A stretch of 64,000 nt of DNA, from contig CAYRFE010000017.1 of NCBI GenBank assembly GCA_964423645.1, positions 1-64,000 of the forward strand, written 5' to 3'. The position numbers and the translations under genes were made by a program. Shown here one piece after another: positions 1 through 9,169 of this stretch; the stretch's first letter is position 1; each line of letters begins with the position of its first letter. The DNA comes from CAYRFE01 sp964423645 [NCBI: uncultured bacterium]. GTDB lineage: Bacteria; Macinerneyibacteriota; Macinerneyibacteria; Macinerneyibacteriales. The notes under the pieces are model-generated. The model did not search any database. It was not told where the DNA came from and saw only the letters and a program-made list of their open reading frames with translations.

Positions 1-17
1 TATTTATAGATTAACGT

Positions 18-2960
18 TTGTACTGTTACGTAACATTGGAAAAGTTTGGGTTTAAAATCGCAGGATTGACTGCCAACAATACACGAATTCTTTATATTGT
101 TGACCAAACAGCTACTCATGTGCCTTTTACGGTAGGATCTTTTTCATCTACTCTCGGTCGTCGCTGGACTGAAGCGGAAATCAACAGCGGATCTTGCACA
201 CAGGTAGACACCAACGGGCACGGAACCCACGTTGCGGGTTCATTTGCGGGCTTTGATGACGGGTATCAGGCGCGACGAGGAAGCGCGTCAAAGGCTAATA
301 TTCTTTTTGTAAAAACGAATTTTGCTTCAAGTTCAATCACAGAAGCTATTCGATATCTTTATGCCCAAGCACAGCAGATCGGTAAACCTATTGTGATCAA
401 TATGAGCCTAGGTTCGAAATATGGTCCCCATGACGGTACCGATCTGGATACTAAAGCTATCGATGATCTTATTGCCGGTTCGGGCGGGAATCTTATGGTT
501 GTCCGTTCTGCCGGAAATTATGCGGACGACGGGCATCACGACAGTGCTACAGTGTCAACATCGGTAGTCTCAATGCCTATCACAGTCCCGACCTATACTG
601 TAAACCCGTCAGATTGGGATTCAATTGTGGTTCAGTTTTTTTATGATGCAACTGTTGACACAAGTATACGTATTACCAATCCTTCGAGCGGAACAACAGG
701 ATGGATCGCTCCTTCGACTTCAGCATCAAGCGGCACAATGTCCGATGGAACGGGGTATTATATTGAAAATAATTCGACTCCAGAATCATATAATACAAAC
801 ATCAAACAAATATCTGTTGATCTTGGTGAACAATCAAATGGTGACGGGAAATACATTCGTTCAGGTAATTGGAATATAGAATTACAAACCGCATCAGGTT
901 CTTCAACAATTCACGGATGGATTTATTATAACAATGTGAATGCGGCATTTTCTTCGGCGGATTCTGATTATACGCTGGGCGGAGGTGCATGCGGTAACAA
1001 TGTAATTGTTGTCGGAGCGTATGTGTCACGTAGTCCATGGGTATCAGCAGGAGGTACCTATAATTATACAGGGTATGTTTTAAATGATATAGCTCCGTTT
1101 AGTTCACGAGGACCGACGCGTGATGGTCGCCAAAAACCCGATATTACCGCACCGGGATCTATTATACTATCAACTAAGTCAAAAGATGTATCAGTGACAG
1201 ATCCTTTTTTACCTCCTGATGGTACGGATCCGACACCGAAACGGTACCAATTTATGCAAGGAACAAGCATGTCATCTCCTTTAGCATCAGGTGCTATTGC
1301 GCTTATGAAGGAAGTCAACCCGACATGGACGTATTCAGATGTGATCAATTACTTCAAAACCAATTCTCAAGGAACTGCAACGTATTCGGGATATAATTCA
1401 TGGAACAATATATGGGGATGGGGTGTCATTGATGTAACAAATGCAATGTCGGCACCTTTTTCCGATTTCTCCATAACCAGTCACACCGCTGATGATTTTT
1501 ATGCATATAAATCAAGTGATAGCGTTACATTTACGTGGGGCTCTGCGGGAGATGATGCAACGTATTACATTTATATAACAAAAGAAGGTGGCGTTGAATA
1601 CGAAGCAGGAACAACAGCAAGCACTAGCGCATCTAAAAATGGAGACCAGTGGTTTACCGGCGGTTACGGTAAGTATCAAGTTAAAGTGACTGCGAAGTGC
1701 ACAGGCAAAGATGATAAAGATTCAACGAATGTAATCGCAAATATCTATTACACCTCTTTGAATTCACCTGCTACGTCTTTTGTAGTTCTTGATGGTCAGT
1801 GGGACTCTGAGTTCGTTCTTTATCGTAGCGGTAATCCAAATTTAAAATTTCGCTGGGATGATGATGGTAATAATAATACGACAACTATATACTCCTATGA
1901 AATTGTTTGGGGGACTGATGGTGATGGCTACGACGATGTAGAGTTATCAACCGACTCAACATATGAATGGATCAGTACTTCAGAAAACCCATCATTTAGT
2001 ATTGGCGCATTTAAAAGCACCTATGCTACGGTGAAAATGACAATAGCAAACAGCTCGACTCCGACCGATAGACTGTATTTTGAAAAGCGTTTCTATATCC
2101 GCAATTTCATATGGGAGATCTTACCGAGTGTATTCAATGATGACTACCTGCAAGTGGTCGCTCTCGGACAGAATCTGCAAGGAGCGGAAGCGAGCCAGCA
2201 GATCTTACGTGTTACGGCAGATAGTCCTTCATATGATAATCAACTGACCGCAAACGGGAACGGAATCTATGCGAGTGTGTCTGCATTCAATACCACCGCG
2301 TTCCCGGACGCGGCAATATTCAGATTGTATTACAACAATGCGACAACAGGTTCGACTGCTGATGATGTTCAGATAGGGTCTGATAAGACGAAAACCACGT
2401 ATCGCGTGAATCAATCGCCTATGTCGCTCAATAGTCGTTTGACATTCACATCACAGAGCGAGCAAAAAATATACACATTGAATGTGCAGTATCCTGAGCT
2501 TGCGGGTGTCGGCGCAATTATGGGGACGATCATGTATATAGGACACGTGAGATCAGAGATCAACTATACTGCCGCTGATGGATATAAACTGATGAAGTGG
2601 GAGAATGGCGGATGGAGAGATTGCAGGACGATCACATCATCCGGGTATTATGTGCTTACCGCCGGAACAATACCCGGCTTGAAGTACAGGACACAAATTA
2701 CGGGTAATCATCCGAACCCGTTCAATCCCGAGACGACGATTACGTTCACGATAGAAAAAGCGCAAACAGTCACCATGGAGCTCATGACCGCGAAAGGAAA
2801 AGTGGTCAAAACGGTGGTTATCAATGCACATGAAGGTAGTAACGATTACCAATGGAACGGCAAAGATGAACATGGTAAAGACATGCCGTCAGGTATCTAC
2901 TATTGTGTCTTAAAAGCAGATGGCAGACAGTTTGTGCGTAAAATGGTCATGTTGAAGTAA
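18..2960 (+). CDS. Subtilisin-like (S8) secreted serine protease with C-terminal sorting domain, 5' end broken
   Basis: Peptidase family S8. The catalytic His is in GHGTHVAG (H68), the oxyanion Asn in SAGN (N167) and the nucleophile Ser in GTSMSSP (S417). The middle (about 480-880) looks like beta-rich accessory domains. The last 90 residues carry the PNPFNPETTI signature of a FlgD-like / type-A sorting domain, seen on secreted proteins of FCB-group bacteria. The usual N-terminus (signal peptide and catalytic Asp block) is missing. The only start is a weak TTG at 18, and just upstream in frame the codons at 6-11 read Ile-Asp, followed by a stop at 12-14. The Asp could be the catalytic one, so this may be a frameshifted gene, a sequencing error near the window edge or a pseudogene. 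The 13-base gap to the lipoprotein gene at 2974 suggests one operon. Confidence 0.85.
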   Translation: MYCYVTLEKFGFKIAGLTANNTRILYIVDQTATHVPFTVGSFSSTLGRRWTEAEINSGSCTQVDTNGHGTHVAGSFAGFDDGYQARRGSASKANILFVKTNFASSSITEAIRYLYAQAQQIGKPIVINMSLGSKYGPHDGTDLDTKAIDDLIAGSGGNLMVVRSAGNYADDGHHDSATVSTSVVSMPITVPTYTVNPSDWDSIVVQFFYDATVDTSIRITNPSSGTTGWIAPSTSASSGTMSDGTGYYIENNSTPESYNTNIKQISVDLGEQSNGDGKYIRSGNWNIELQTASGSSTIHGWIYYNNVNAAFSSADSDYTLGGGACGNNVIVVGAYVSRSPWVSAGGTYNYTGYVLNDIAPFSSRGPTRDGRQKPDITAPGSIILSTKSKDVSVTDPFLPPDGTDPTPKRYQFMQGTSMSSPLASGAIALMKEVNPTWTYSDVINYFKTNSQGTATYSGYNSWNNIWGWGVIDVTNAMSAPFSDFSITSHTADDFYAYKSSDSVTFTWGSAGDDATYYIYITKEGGVEYEAGTTASTSASKNGDQWFTGGYGKYQVKVTAKCTGKDDKDSTNVIANIYYTSLNSPATSFVVLDGQWDSEFVLYRSGNPNLKFRWDDDGNNNTTTIYSYEIVWGTDGDGYDDVELSTDSTYEWISTSENPSFSIGAFKSTYATVKMTIANSSTPTDRLYFEKRFYIRNFIWEILPSVFNDDYLQVVALGQNLQGAEASQQILRVTADSPSYDNQLTANGNGIYASVSAFNTTAFPDAAIFRLYYNNATTGSTADDVQIGSDKTKTTYRVNQSPMSLNSRLTFTSQSEQKIYTLNVQYPELAGVGAIMGTIMYIGHVRSEINYTAADGYKLMKWENGGWRDCRTITSSGYYVLTAGTIPGLKYRTQITGNHPNPFNPETTITFTIEKAQTVTMELMTAKGKVVKTVVINAHEGSNDYQWNGKDEHGKDMPSGIYYCVLKADGRQFVRKMVMLK

Positions 2961-2973
2961 GGAGGGGATATCT

Positions 2974-3702
2974 ATGAAAAAATATATCTACACACTGTTC
3001 GTTGGAATGATCTTGCTTACTGTCGGGTGTGGAGGTGGCAGTGGGAGTACTACGCCGACAGAACCAACCCCTCTTCAAGTCGCACAAACGAAAACGACCG
3101 AAGGGTGGGCGCTCTATACGAACGGTACACCTGATTATGCAGGTGCATTGGTAAAATTCAATGAGGCGATCGCAAGTTATACAACATATTTTGAAGCTCA
3201 TCTCGGTAAATTGTTATGCGATATTGCGCAGGAGAATTATACGAGTGCTGATACGACATTCGGATATTTGTGGACCAATAGAACGCATACGTCGATGACA
3301 TCGGATGTAAAAGCGGCATTCTATTTTCTCGGCATGGCATATAAACCGAATATTAGCAACGGTAATGCATGGTTAGCCACCAATAAGGGTACGCTCTATA
3401 CGGATATGAAAAACACCGGATCAACATGGTCATTTTCGCGTAACAGTACCACTCTTATCGCCCAACGCGTCATGTATGTGATACTTGCGGAAATGTTGAC
3501 CGTGCAATCAGGAACGACCGATACCGTAAGTGTGAATCTGACCAATGGGAGTGAGAGTGCCGGCGCGAATCAAAAATCGGATGATTTGGAACGTGCTGCG
3601 TATTGTTTGAAACTGATCCACGGAACAACACTGACCACGCATTATGATATACTACGGAACAGACTTGAGACGCTCTTGACCGGATACGGTTTTACTTTTT
3701 AG
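2974..3702 (+). CDS. Lipoprotein with TPR-like helical repeats
   Basis: Residues 1-19 form a lipoprotein signal peptide ending in the lipobox LTVGC, followed by a Gly/Ser/Thr/Pro-rich linker. The rest looks like alpha-helical repeats of TPR type (for example the stretch containing YAGALVKFNEAIASY). A strong AGGAGG lies 8 bases before the ATG. It follows the subtilase by 13 bases and is closed by a good terminator, so the two probably form the end of one transcript. No specific function is recognised; it may help assemble or anchor the exported protease. 242 residues. Confidence 0.7.
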   Translation: MKKYIYTLFVGMILLTVGCGGGSGSTTPTEPTPLQVAQTKTTEGWALYTNGTPDYAGALVKFNEAIASYTTYFEAHLGKLLCDIAQENYTSADTTFGYLWTNRTHTSMTSDVKAAFYFLGMAYKPNISNGNAWLATNKGTLYTDMKNTGSTWSFSRNSTTLIAQRVMYVILAEMLTVQSGTTDTVSVNLTNGSESAGANQKSDDLERAAYCLKLIHGTTLTTHYDILRNRLETLLTGYGFTF

Positions 3703-3737
3703 TGACAGTGCAATGTCGATCAAGATCGGTTCATATA

Positions 3738-3762
3738 AAGGGCGCATACGCGCCCTTTTTTT
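3738..3762 (+). terminator. Rho-independent terminator
   Basis: A perfect GC stem (GGGCGC / GCGCCC with a 4-base loop, 3740-3755) is followed by seven T. It lies 36 bases after the stop of the lipoprotein gene. Confidence 0.85.
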
Positions 3763-3768
3763 AATATA

Positions 3769-4060
3769 ACCGGATCACTTTCCCCGAAACTTGCTTCGAA
3801 TTCACTATCATGAGCCCTTTGCAAAATTCAAAATAATCAGAATTTCTTTTTTACTCTAAAAAGGGGTGTGGGGACGAAGTCCCCGCTATAAACAAGGTAA
3901 GCCCCTCCCGAATTTCACGGGAAGGGTTTGGGTGGGCACAGGTTAAAATTATTGTAGTTTTATAAACATCTCAATATGTCAGTTTTACTACGATATCATA
4001 ATAGTTTTTACATGAGAAGAGGTGGGGGCGCACGATGTGATACCCCGTTGTTTGCTATAG
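3769..4060 (+). repeat. Intergenic modular hairpin repeat, family A, copy 1
   Basis: This fills most of the gene-free stretch before the Rrf2 gene. It has the parts of the family in order: a GAAACTTGCTTCG box, GCAAAATTCAAAAT, GGGGTGTGGGGAC with the small GGGGAC-GAA-GTCCCC hairpin, the C-rich/G-rich core hairpin (3902-3926) and GGTGGGCAC. A degraded GATACCCCGTTG box lies near 4040. I see no open reading frame in 3703-4314. A TATAAT at 4204-4209 could serve as a -10 box for the Rrf2 gene, but I see no good -35. Confidence 0.75.
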
Positions 4061-4314
4061 TTTTTTATTATAATGAGCTAGCAAGTATCGTATTTTGAGT
4101 TTTGCATACTCAGATAGTCATACGAGTACTTTATTTTTCTTACATTAAAATACCCTACAGCATATCTCCTACGTGAAAAAATAGTATTTTACAAAACAAC
4201 TACTATAATGATTATTCAATACACAAAAAGAGAGTGAGGAAATTTGATTCGATCACGGTATTGACAATGGCGAAAGAAAATGTTAGTATTTTTCAAACGT
4301 ATTGGATGGTGTAC

Positions 4315-4728
4315 ATGAAAGTGTTATCAAATGTTCGCTATGCATTAAGGTTGTTGGTGGATATTGTTCACAAAGATACATCTGTTATCTCATCACGCAG
4401 TATTGCTGAAAGTGAAGGATTTTCGGTCGTATATATTCGTCAATTACTGATGCAGCTACGAAATAAGAAAATAATTAAGACTGTACGCGGTAGAAAAGGT
4501 GGAATAACGTTAGCCAAAGATCCGGTTGATATTTCTGTGTATGATATTTATTGTGCTTGCAGTGGTCACTTGGTTTTGAGCGATTGTCTTACAACCACAA
4601 CACATTGCAAGAGTTCATTGAATCAACCATGCCGTATTCATGATGTCTGGGAACGGCTCAATGCAGAAGTCGTGGATGTGCTTAAACGAACAACCCTTGC
4701 AGATATTCTCCGCGAGATAAAGGAGTAG
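4315..4728 (+). CDS. Rrf2-family transcriptional regulator, probably Fe-S sensing
   Basis: 137-residue Rrf2/IscR-type protein. It has an N-terminal winged helix (SNVRYALRLLVDIVH, then a recognition helix around VVYIRQLLMQLR and the RGRKGGITLA wing). Three cysteines in the dimer/cluster region, C91, C98 and C106, match the IscR type of Fe-S ligand set in spacing closely but not exactly. I chose the ATG at 4315 because family members begin at this point; an upstream GTG at 4234 would add 27 residues unlike the family. The stop codon overlaps the ribosome binding site of nadA. Since NadA is itself a [4Fe-4S] enzyme, control of NAD synthesis by Fe-S status is a reasonable inference. Confidence 0.85.
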   Translation: MKVLSNVRYALRLLVDIVHKDTSVISSRSIAESEGFSVVYIRQLLMQLRNKKIIKTVRGRKGGITLAKDPVDISVYDIYCACSGHLVLSDCLTTTTHCKSSLNQPCRIHDVWERLNAEVVDVLKRTTLADILREIKE

Positions 4729-4730
4729 AT

Positions 4731-5636
4731 ATGTTTCAGGCAGTAATGAATGAAATAAAAGAGTTGAAAAAGAAAAAGAATGCAATTGTTGTTGCGCATA
4801 ACTATCAAAATCCGGAAATACAAGAAATTGCAGACTTTTTAGGCGATTCCCTTGAGTTATCACGGAAAGCACAGCATTTTGAAACTGATTTTATCGTATT
4901 TTGCGGAGTGCGATTTATGGCGGAAAGTGCAAAAATTCTTGCGCCCGAAAAGAAAATTATCCTTGCCAATGATGATGCCGGTTGTCCGATGGCTGATATG
5001 ATTACTGCTGACAATGTGAAAAATATTCGAGAAAAGTATCCCGATTATACAATTGTTGCTTATGTTAATACTAGTGCTGCGGTTAAATCCGAAGTAGATG
5101 TGTGTTGTACGTCATCAAATGCATTAGAAATTGTTGAAAAAATTCCGAATGATAAAATCTACTTTGTACCGGATAAAAATCTTGGCGGGTGGATACAACG
5201 ACAAACAAAAAAAACAATGATAATGTGGCCCGGTTTTTGTACTGTTCACAATCGTATGACTGTTGAAGATATAAGCCGTGCCCGTGCAGAGTTTCCCGAG
5301 GGCGTAGTGCTCGTGCATCCGGAGGCCCCTTTAGAAGTTCTTGAGAAAGCCGATGCGGTTTTATCGACAGGGCAAATGGTAAAATATGCAGCAGCATCTG
5401 AAAAAAAAATATTTATTATAGGCACGGAGCAAGGAATGATTTACAAGCTCAAGAAAGATTTTCCTGATAAGGAATTTTACACTATGGGGCGAATATTTAC
5501 CTGTGCAAATATGAAAAAAACGACGTTGTTTGACGTTAAAAATGCGCTAGAAAGAGAAAATAATGCAATTGAATTATCTGAATCGCTTATGAAAAAAGCG
5601 AGGCATTCTCTTGAAGAAATGCTTCGACTCAGTTAA
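4731..5636 (+). CDS. nadA: Quinolinate synthase NadA
   Basis: Condenses iminoaspartate with dihydroxyacetone phosphate to give quinolinate in de novo NAD synthesis. The three [4Fe-4S] ligands fit the family: C85 (DDAGCPMAD), C170 (WPGFCTVHNR) and C258 (IFTCANMKK). Other family landmarks are VVAHNYQNPEIQEIADFLGDS near the N-terminus and LVHPEAP. 301 residues, the short form typical of many anaerobes. It starts two bases after the Rrf2 stop, with AAAGGAG inside the end of that gene, so the two are cotranscribed. nadB and nadC are not in the window. Confidence 0.97.
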   Translation: MFQAVMNEIKELKKKKNAIVVAHNYQNPEIQEIADFLGDSLELSRKAQHFETDFIVFCGVRFMAESAKILAPEKKIILANDDAGCPMADMITADNVKNIREKYPDYTIVAYVNTSAAVKSEVDVCCTSSNALEIVEKIPNDKIYFVPDKNLGGWIQRQTKKTMIMWPGFCTVHNRMTVEDISRARAEFPEGVVLVHPEAPLEVLEKADAVLSTGQMVKYAAASEKKIFIIGTEQGMIYKLKKDFPDKEFYTMGRIFTCANMKKTTLFDVKNALERENNAIELSESLMKKARHSLEEMLRLS

Positions 5637-5764
5637 AAAAATACGATTATTGAATTTGACACATCTGCAAGACGGAGCGTTGAAAATATTATTTTATACG
5701 GTATTTTTGAAACAAATCATGGAACAAGACTGTCATATACAATAAGAAAGTAAAGGAGGCCGAT

Positions 5765-6973
5765 ATGAAGTGTTTAACACTACTGCTTGCTGTTCTCGTG
5801 GGAGTAACAATGCTGTATGCTGATGATGGTTTTTTGTATGGTAAGGTCAAAACGACTGATAATAAGGAATTTACAGGGTATATTCGCTGGGGTACTGAAG
5901 AAACATTTTGGATTGATGAATTTAATGCAGTAAAGACGGATAACGCCTATTTCAAACTTCTTTCAAAGAAAGACAGAAAATTACTGAGTGAGTCTCATGG
6001 TGACCAAGGATTTAAGTGGTTTGATATTCGTATCAGTAAGTTAAGTAAATCCGATTTTATGCATCAATTTGTGTGTAAATTCGGAGACATCAAGAGTATT
6101 GTTCTTGATGATGACACAGTAATGCTTACCATGAAAAATGGCGAATCATTTGAAGTTGGTGATAATTCGAATGATCTGGGTGCTAAAATTACCATCAAAG
6201 ATGCATCCTTCGGTAAAATCGTATTACGGTGGAGCCGTATAGCATCAATAGAGTTCATGTCGCCTTCAAAATCGCGTGAAGATGAACGCCCGTTATACGG
6301 AACCGTCTCGACAAAAGAAGGTTCATTTACCGGTTTTATCCAATGGGATGCTGAAGAACGACTTGCTTCCGATGAACTTGACGGAGATACAGAGGACGGA
6401 CAAGTTTCGCTTGTGATGGGCACTATTCGATCAATGGAAAAAAAGCGTAAAGGATTGATGGTAAAAACAACCGATAAACAAGAATTATATCTCACCGGTA
6501 CGAACGATGTTGATGACCGTAATCGTGGAATATGCGTAACAGGGATTGATGGAGTTATTGTTGAAATTCCGTGGGACATGTTTCAAAAAGTTGAGTTTAC
6601 TGATAAAGCGCAAAAATTACCAAAATATAGTGATTTCATATCACCACAACGGTTGAAGGGTTCGGTCAAAACATATTCGGGTGATAAGTATGACGGTATG
6701 ATCGTGTATGATCTTGATGAAGCATGGGATTATGAAGCATTAGAAGGTAAAGACAATGATGAAATCGAATATCGAATACCGTTTAGACAGATATCGTCAA
6801 TTGAAGTAAATGACGATGCGACGGTCATTATGCTTAAAAATGATAAAAAGTTTGAGCTTGTTTCAGGTCAGGATGTCGGTGAGCGTAACCAGGGGATACT
6901 TGTTATGAAAGATGCCAAGGATAAAAAACCTGTCTATGTTACCTGGGATGATTGCGCAGTAGTGACATTCTGA
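5765..6973 (+). CDS. Secreted protein with three internal repeats, unknown function
   Basis: Residues 1-20 are a signal peptide with no lipobox. The mature chain is three repeats of roughly 130 residues. Each begins with a G-x-V-x-T...F/Y-x-G-x-I segment (LYGKVKTTDN, LYGTVSTKEG, LKGSVKTYSG) and closes with a block like DVDDRNRGICV then a Trp-Asp turn and VEF (DVGERNQGILV in the third, a degraded form in the first). The composition is acidic and beta-rich, suggesting a periplasmic or surface beta protein. AAGGAGG precedes the ATG at good spacing, and a strong terminator follows. It stands alone between nadA and the LPS cluster. I do not recognise the family. Confidence 0.7.
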   Translation: MKCLTLLLAVLVGVTMLYADDGFLYGKVKTTDNKEFTGYIRWGTEETFWIDEFNAVKTDNAYFKLLSKKDRKLLSESHGDQGFKWFDIRISKLSKSDFMHQFVCKFGDIKSIVLDDDTVMLTMKNGESFEVGDNSNDLGAKITIKDASFGKIVLRWSRIASIEFMSPSKSREDERPLYGTVSTKEGSFTGFIQWDAEERLASDELDGDTEDGQVSLVMGTIRSMEKKRKGLMVKTTDKQELYLTGTNDVDDRNRGICVTGIDGVIVEIPWDMFQKVEFTDKAQKLPKYSDFISPQRLKGSVKTYSGDKYDGMIVYDLDEAWDYEALEGKDNDEIEYRIPFRQISSIEVNDDATVIMLKNDKKFELVSGQDVGERNQGILVMKDAKDKKPVYVTWDDCAVVTF

Positions 6974-6980
6974 TGTAAAA

Positions 6981-7030
6981 TACCGTTCCGTCTCAGCAGT
7001 GTCGAGACGGAACGGTATTATTGTATTTTA
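6981..7030. terminator. Strong hairpin terminator
   Basis: A perfect 14-bp stem (6981-6994 pairs with 7004-7017, loop of 9) is followed by TTATTGTATTTT. It starts 8 bases after the stop of the triple-repeat protein gene. The T-run on the plus side fits termination of that gene. It could also stop minus-strand transcripts coming out of the msbA-like gene. Confidence 0.8.
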
Positions 7031-7054
7031 AAATTCAAATACATCTTTAATCCA

Positions 7055-7320
7055 AATGGGTCAAATTCCCCGAAGCTTGCTAGAGCTTTAAGTATCAGGG
7101 GTGTGGGGACGGTGTAGAGACACGGCATGCCGTGTCTGTAACCGAAAATTAAAGCCCCTCCCAAAGTCAAAGTGAGGTGTTTGGGGTGGGCAAACAAATA
7201 TAGTGTTTTTTGGGGAGACACCCCGTAGCGTGCTGCCGGGTAGTTTATTCCAAATTAAGTAATCTCCCAAAACTTGCTTTGTTCTCCCGGTTTTAAAACG
7301 AGAATTATGATACTTTGAAT
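7055..7320 (+). repeat. Family A repeat, copy 2, with palindromic cassette
   Basis: This covers the gene-free gap between the terminator and the msbA-like gene. It has GAAGCTTGCT, GGGGTGTGGGGAC, the perfect 20-bp palindrome at 7118-7137, a degraded core hairpin (7142-7175) and GGGGTGGGC. An ACCCCGTAGCGTGCTGCCGGG box near 7220 matches the one at about 58365. No coding sequence is visible here. Confidence 0.75.
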
Positions 7321-7437
7321 TTCACAACGATATCGAAATAGTAGTTTTGCACGTGTTGCACTCTGCGGTTTAGTGCGGAATAGATCATAAAGAGTAAGAA
7401 AAATATTTCAAATATACAAGTGGAATATGCTGTTATG

Positions 7438-9159
7438 CTATTCACCATCTGAAGCAAATTGAATCGTATACAATTTTTTATACAATGTTGAGGTTTCTAT
7501 AAGTTCACTATGCGTACCTATTGAATCGATTTTACCTTTATTCATAACGACTATTTTATCTGCATTCATTATTGTCGATAAACGATGTGCCGCAATAAAA
7601 GTTGTTCTGTTTTTGATCAAGTTATCGATCGCATTTTGGACGTATTTTTCAGACTCACTGTCGAGTGCAGATGTCGCTTCATCCAAGATGAGAATTCTCG
7701 GGTTTGTTAATAACGCCCGTGCAATTGCGATTCGTTGACGTTGCCCTCCTGAAAGCTTTACACCGCGCTCACCTATTTCAGTATCGTAGCCTTGATCCAT
7801 TGCACAAATAAAATCGTGAGCATACGCAGCTTTTGATGCATTTAAAATTTCTTCTTCCGATGCATCAGGTTTGCCGTAGGCAATATTTGAACGGACCGAA
7901 CCTGAGAACAGGAAGTTGGTTTGGCTGACTACCGCGATGTGTCGACGTAACGGTGCGACTTGATAGTCTTTTATGGGGATATTGTCTATTGACAGTGTTC
8001 CCGCTGTAACGTCATATAAACGGGGTATAAGATTGACAAAGGTTGTTTTCCCGCTTCCGCTTGGCCCGACAAGTGCGACTACTTGCCCCGGTTTTACGTT
8101 GAGAGTAATATCTGAAAGTACCGGTTCTTTATCATAGGCAAATGAGACATTATCAAAATGTACTTCACCGTCAATAGAATTTTTTACTACAGACCCTTGG
8201 CTCGCAAGAATGGGGTTGTCACGGTCAACTATTTCAAATATACGGTTTGCTGATGCTGACGCTTGTTGAATCATAATATGAAGACCGGAAAGACGTCGTA
8301 TGGGATTTGATGCCGTTGCTGCTGCAAGGAAAAATGCCATAAAGTCGCCTGTGCTCATTTTTCCGTTTATAACATCTTTACCGCCGAACCAGAAAATTAT
8401 TAATAACGATGAAAAACCCAAGACTTCAATGATCGGTATGCTCAATGTGGTCACCTGATGAATCCGAACCATTTTTTTCAAGTAAATCCCATTTACGTCG
8501 TTATATTTCTTTTTTTCACGTGTTTCTGAAGCAAATAGTTTTATAACTTCAATGCCTTGAATAGCTTCCTGAAGAACAGAAACAGTATCGGCTAATAATT
8601 TTTGCGACAAAATGGTAACCTTTTTCGTGTATTTTCCTAAAAAGTATATTATAACAATGACAAGCGGAAGTACAATGCTCATGATTAAGAGAAGGCGAAC
8701 GTTGTAATGAAAAAGAAGTCCCAATGATGCTACCAATAATGCAGATTGCATGACAATATCGACCATGCCATGGCGCATGAAATTCATCAACACCATTATG
8801 TCATTTGTGAGTCTTGAAAGCGTATCCCCACTTGAAGTGTCTTTGTGGAATCGAATCGGCAAATGAATCATTTTTGAAAACACATCATTTTTCAGATGGA
8901 AGAGCATATTCTCTGCGATGAAATTAAGTGAAAAGTCTTGCCCGAATTTCGAGAAAAATATTATGAGCGCCGCAATAAAACCTAATTTGATTATTGTTTT
9001 CATCGCATTAAAATCAGAAAGCCCGAAGTCAATAAATCCTTTCATTATGAGAGAAAGCGCACTTTGTGCACCTGCTAACGAAAGCATGAAAATGATGGCG
9101 ATCGGTATATATGCGATACATGGTTTTAAATACGGTAAAAGTCGTTTCAGTTCTTTCAT
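7438..9159 (-). CDS. MsbA-like ABC exporter (lipid A flippase type)
   Basis: 573-residue half transporter: six transmembrane helices (about 1-300) followed by an ATPase domain with Walker A GPSGSGKTT, signature LSGGQRQRIA, Walker B ILILDEATS and switch His in AAHRLST. Family members of this type flip lipid A-core or other lipids across the inner membrane. I chose the ATG at 9159 because AAAGGA precedes it at proper spacing and the protein then begins MKELKRLLPYLKP like relatives; a longer frame would reach 9213 and overlap the next gene. It lies 10 bases after the lptG-like gene and together with lptF forms an LPS flipping and export operon. The exact substrate is inferred from this context. 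Confidence 0.88.
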   Translation of the reverse strand: MKELKRLLPYLKPCIAYIPIAIIFMLSLAGAQSALSLIMKGFIDFGLSDFNAMKTIIKLGFIAALIIFFSKFGQDFSLNFIAENMLFHLKNDVFSKMIHLPIRFHKDTSSGDTLSRLTNDIMVLMNFMRHGMVDIVMQSALLVASLGLLFHYNVRLLLIMSIVLPLVIVIIYFLGKYTKKVTILSQKLLADTVSVLQEAIQGIEVIKLFASETREKKKYNDVNGIYLKKMVRIHQVTTLSIPIIEVLGFSSLLIIFWFGGKDVINGKMSTGDFMAFFLAAATASNPIRRLSGLHIMIQQASASANRIFEIVDRDNPILASQGSVVKNSIDGEVHFDNVSFAYDKEPVLSDITLNVKPGQVVALVGPSGSGKTTFVNLIPRLYDVTAGTLSIDNIPIKDYQVAPLRRHIAVVSQTNFLFSGSVRSNIAYGKPDASEEEILNASKAAYAHDFICAMDQGYDTEIGERGVKLSGGQRQRIAIARALLTNPRILILDEATSALDSESEKYVQNAIDNLIKNRTTFIAAHRLSTIMNADKIVVMNKGKIDSIGTHSELIETSTLYKKLYTIQFASDGE

Positions 9160-9169
9160 AAAGTGTCCT

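Noticed and set aside
802-1038. Many antisense and off-frame open frames over the subtilase and other genes
   Set aside because: They lie fully inside well-supported genes, lack ribosome sites and show no recognisable protein features.
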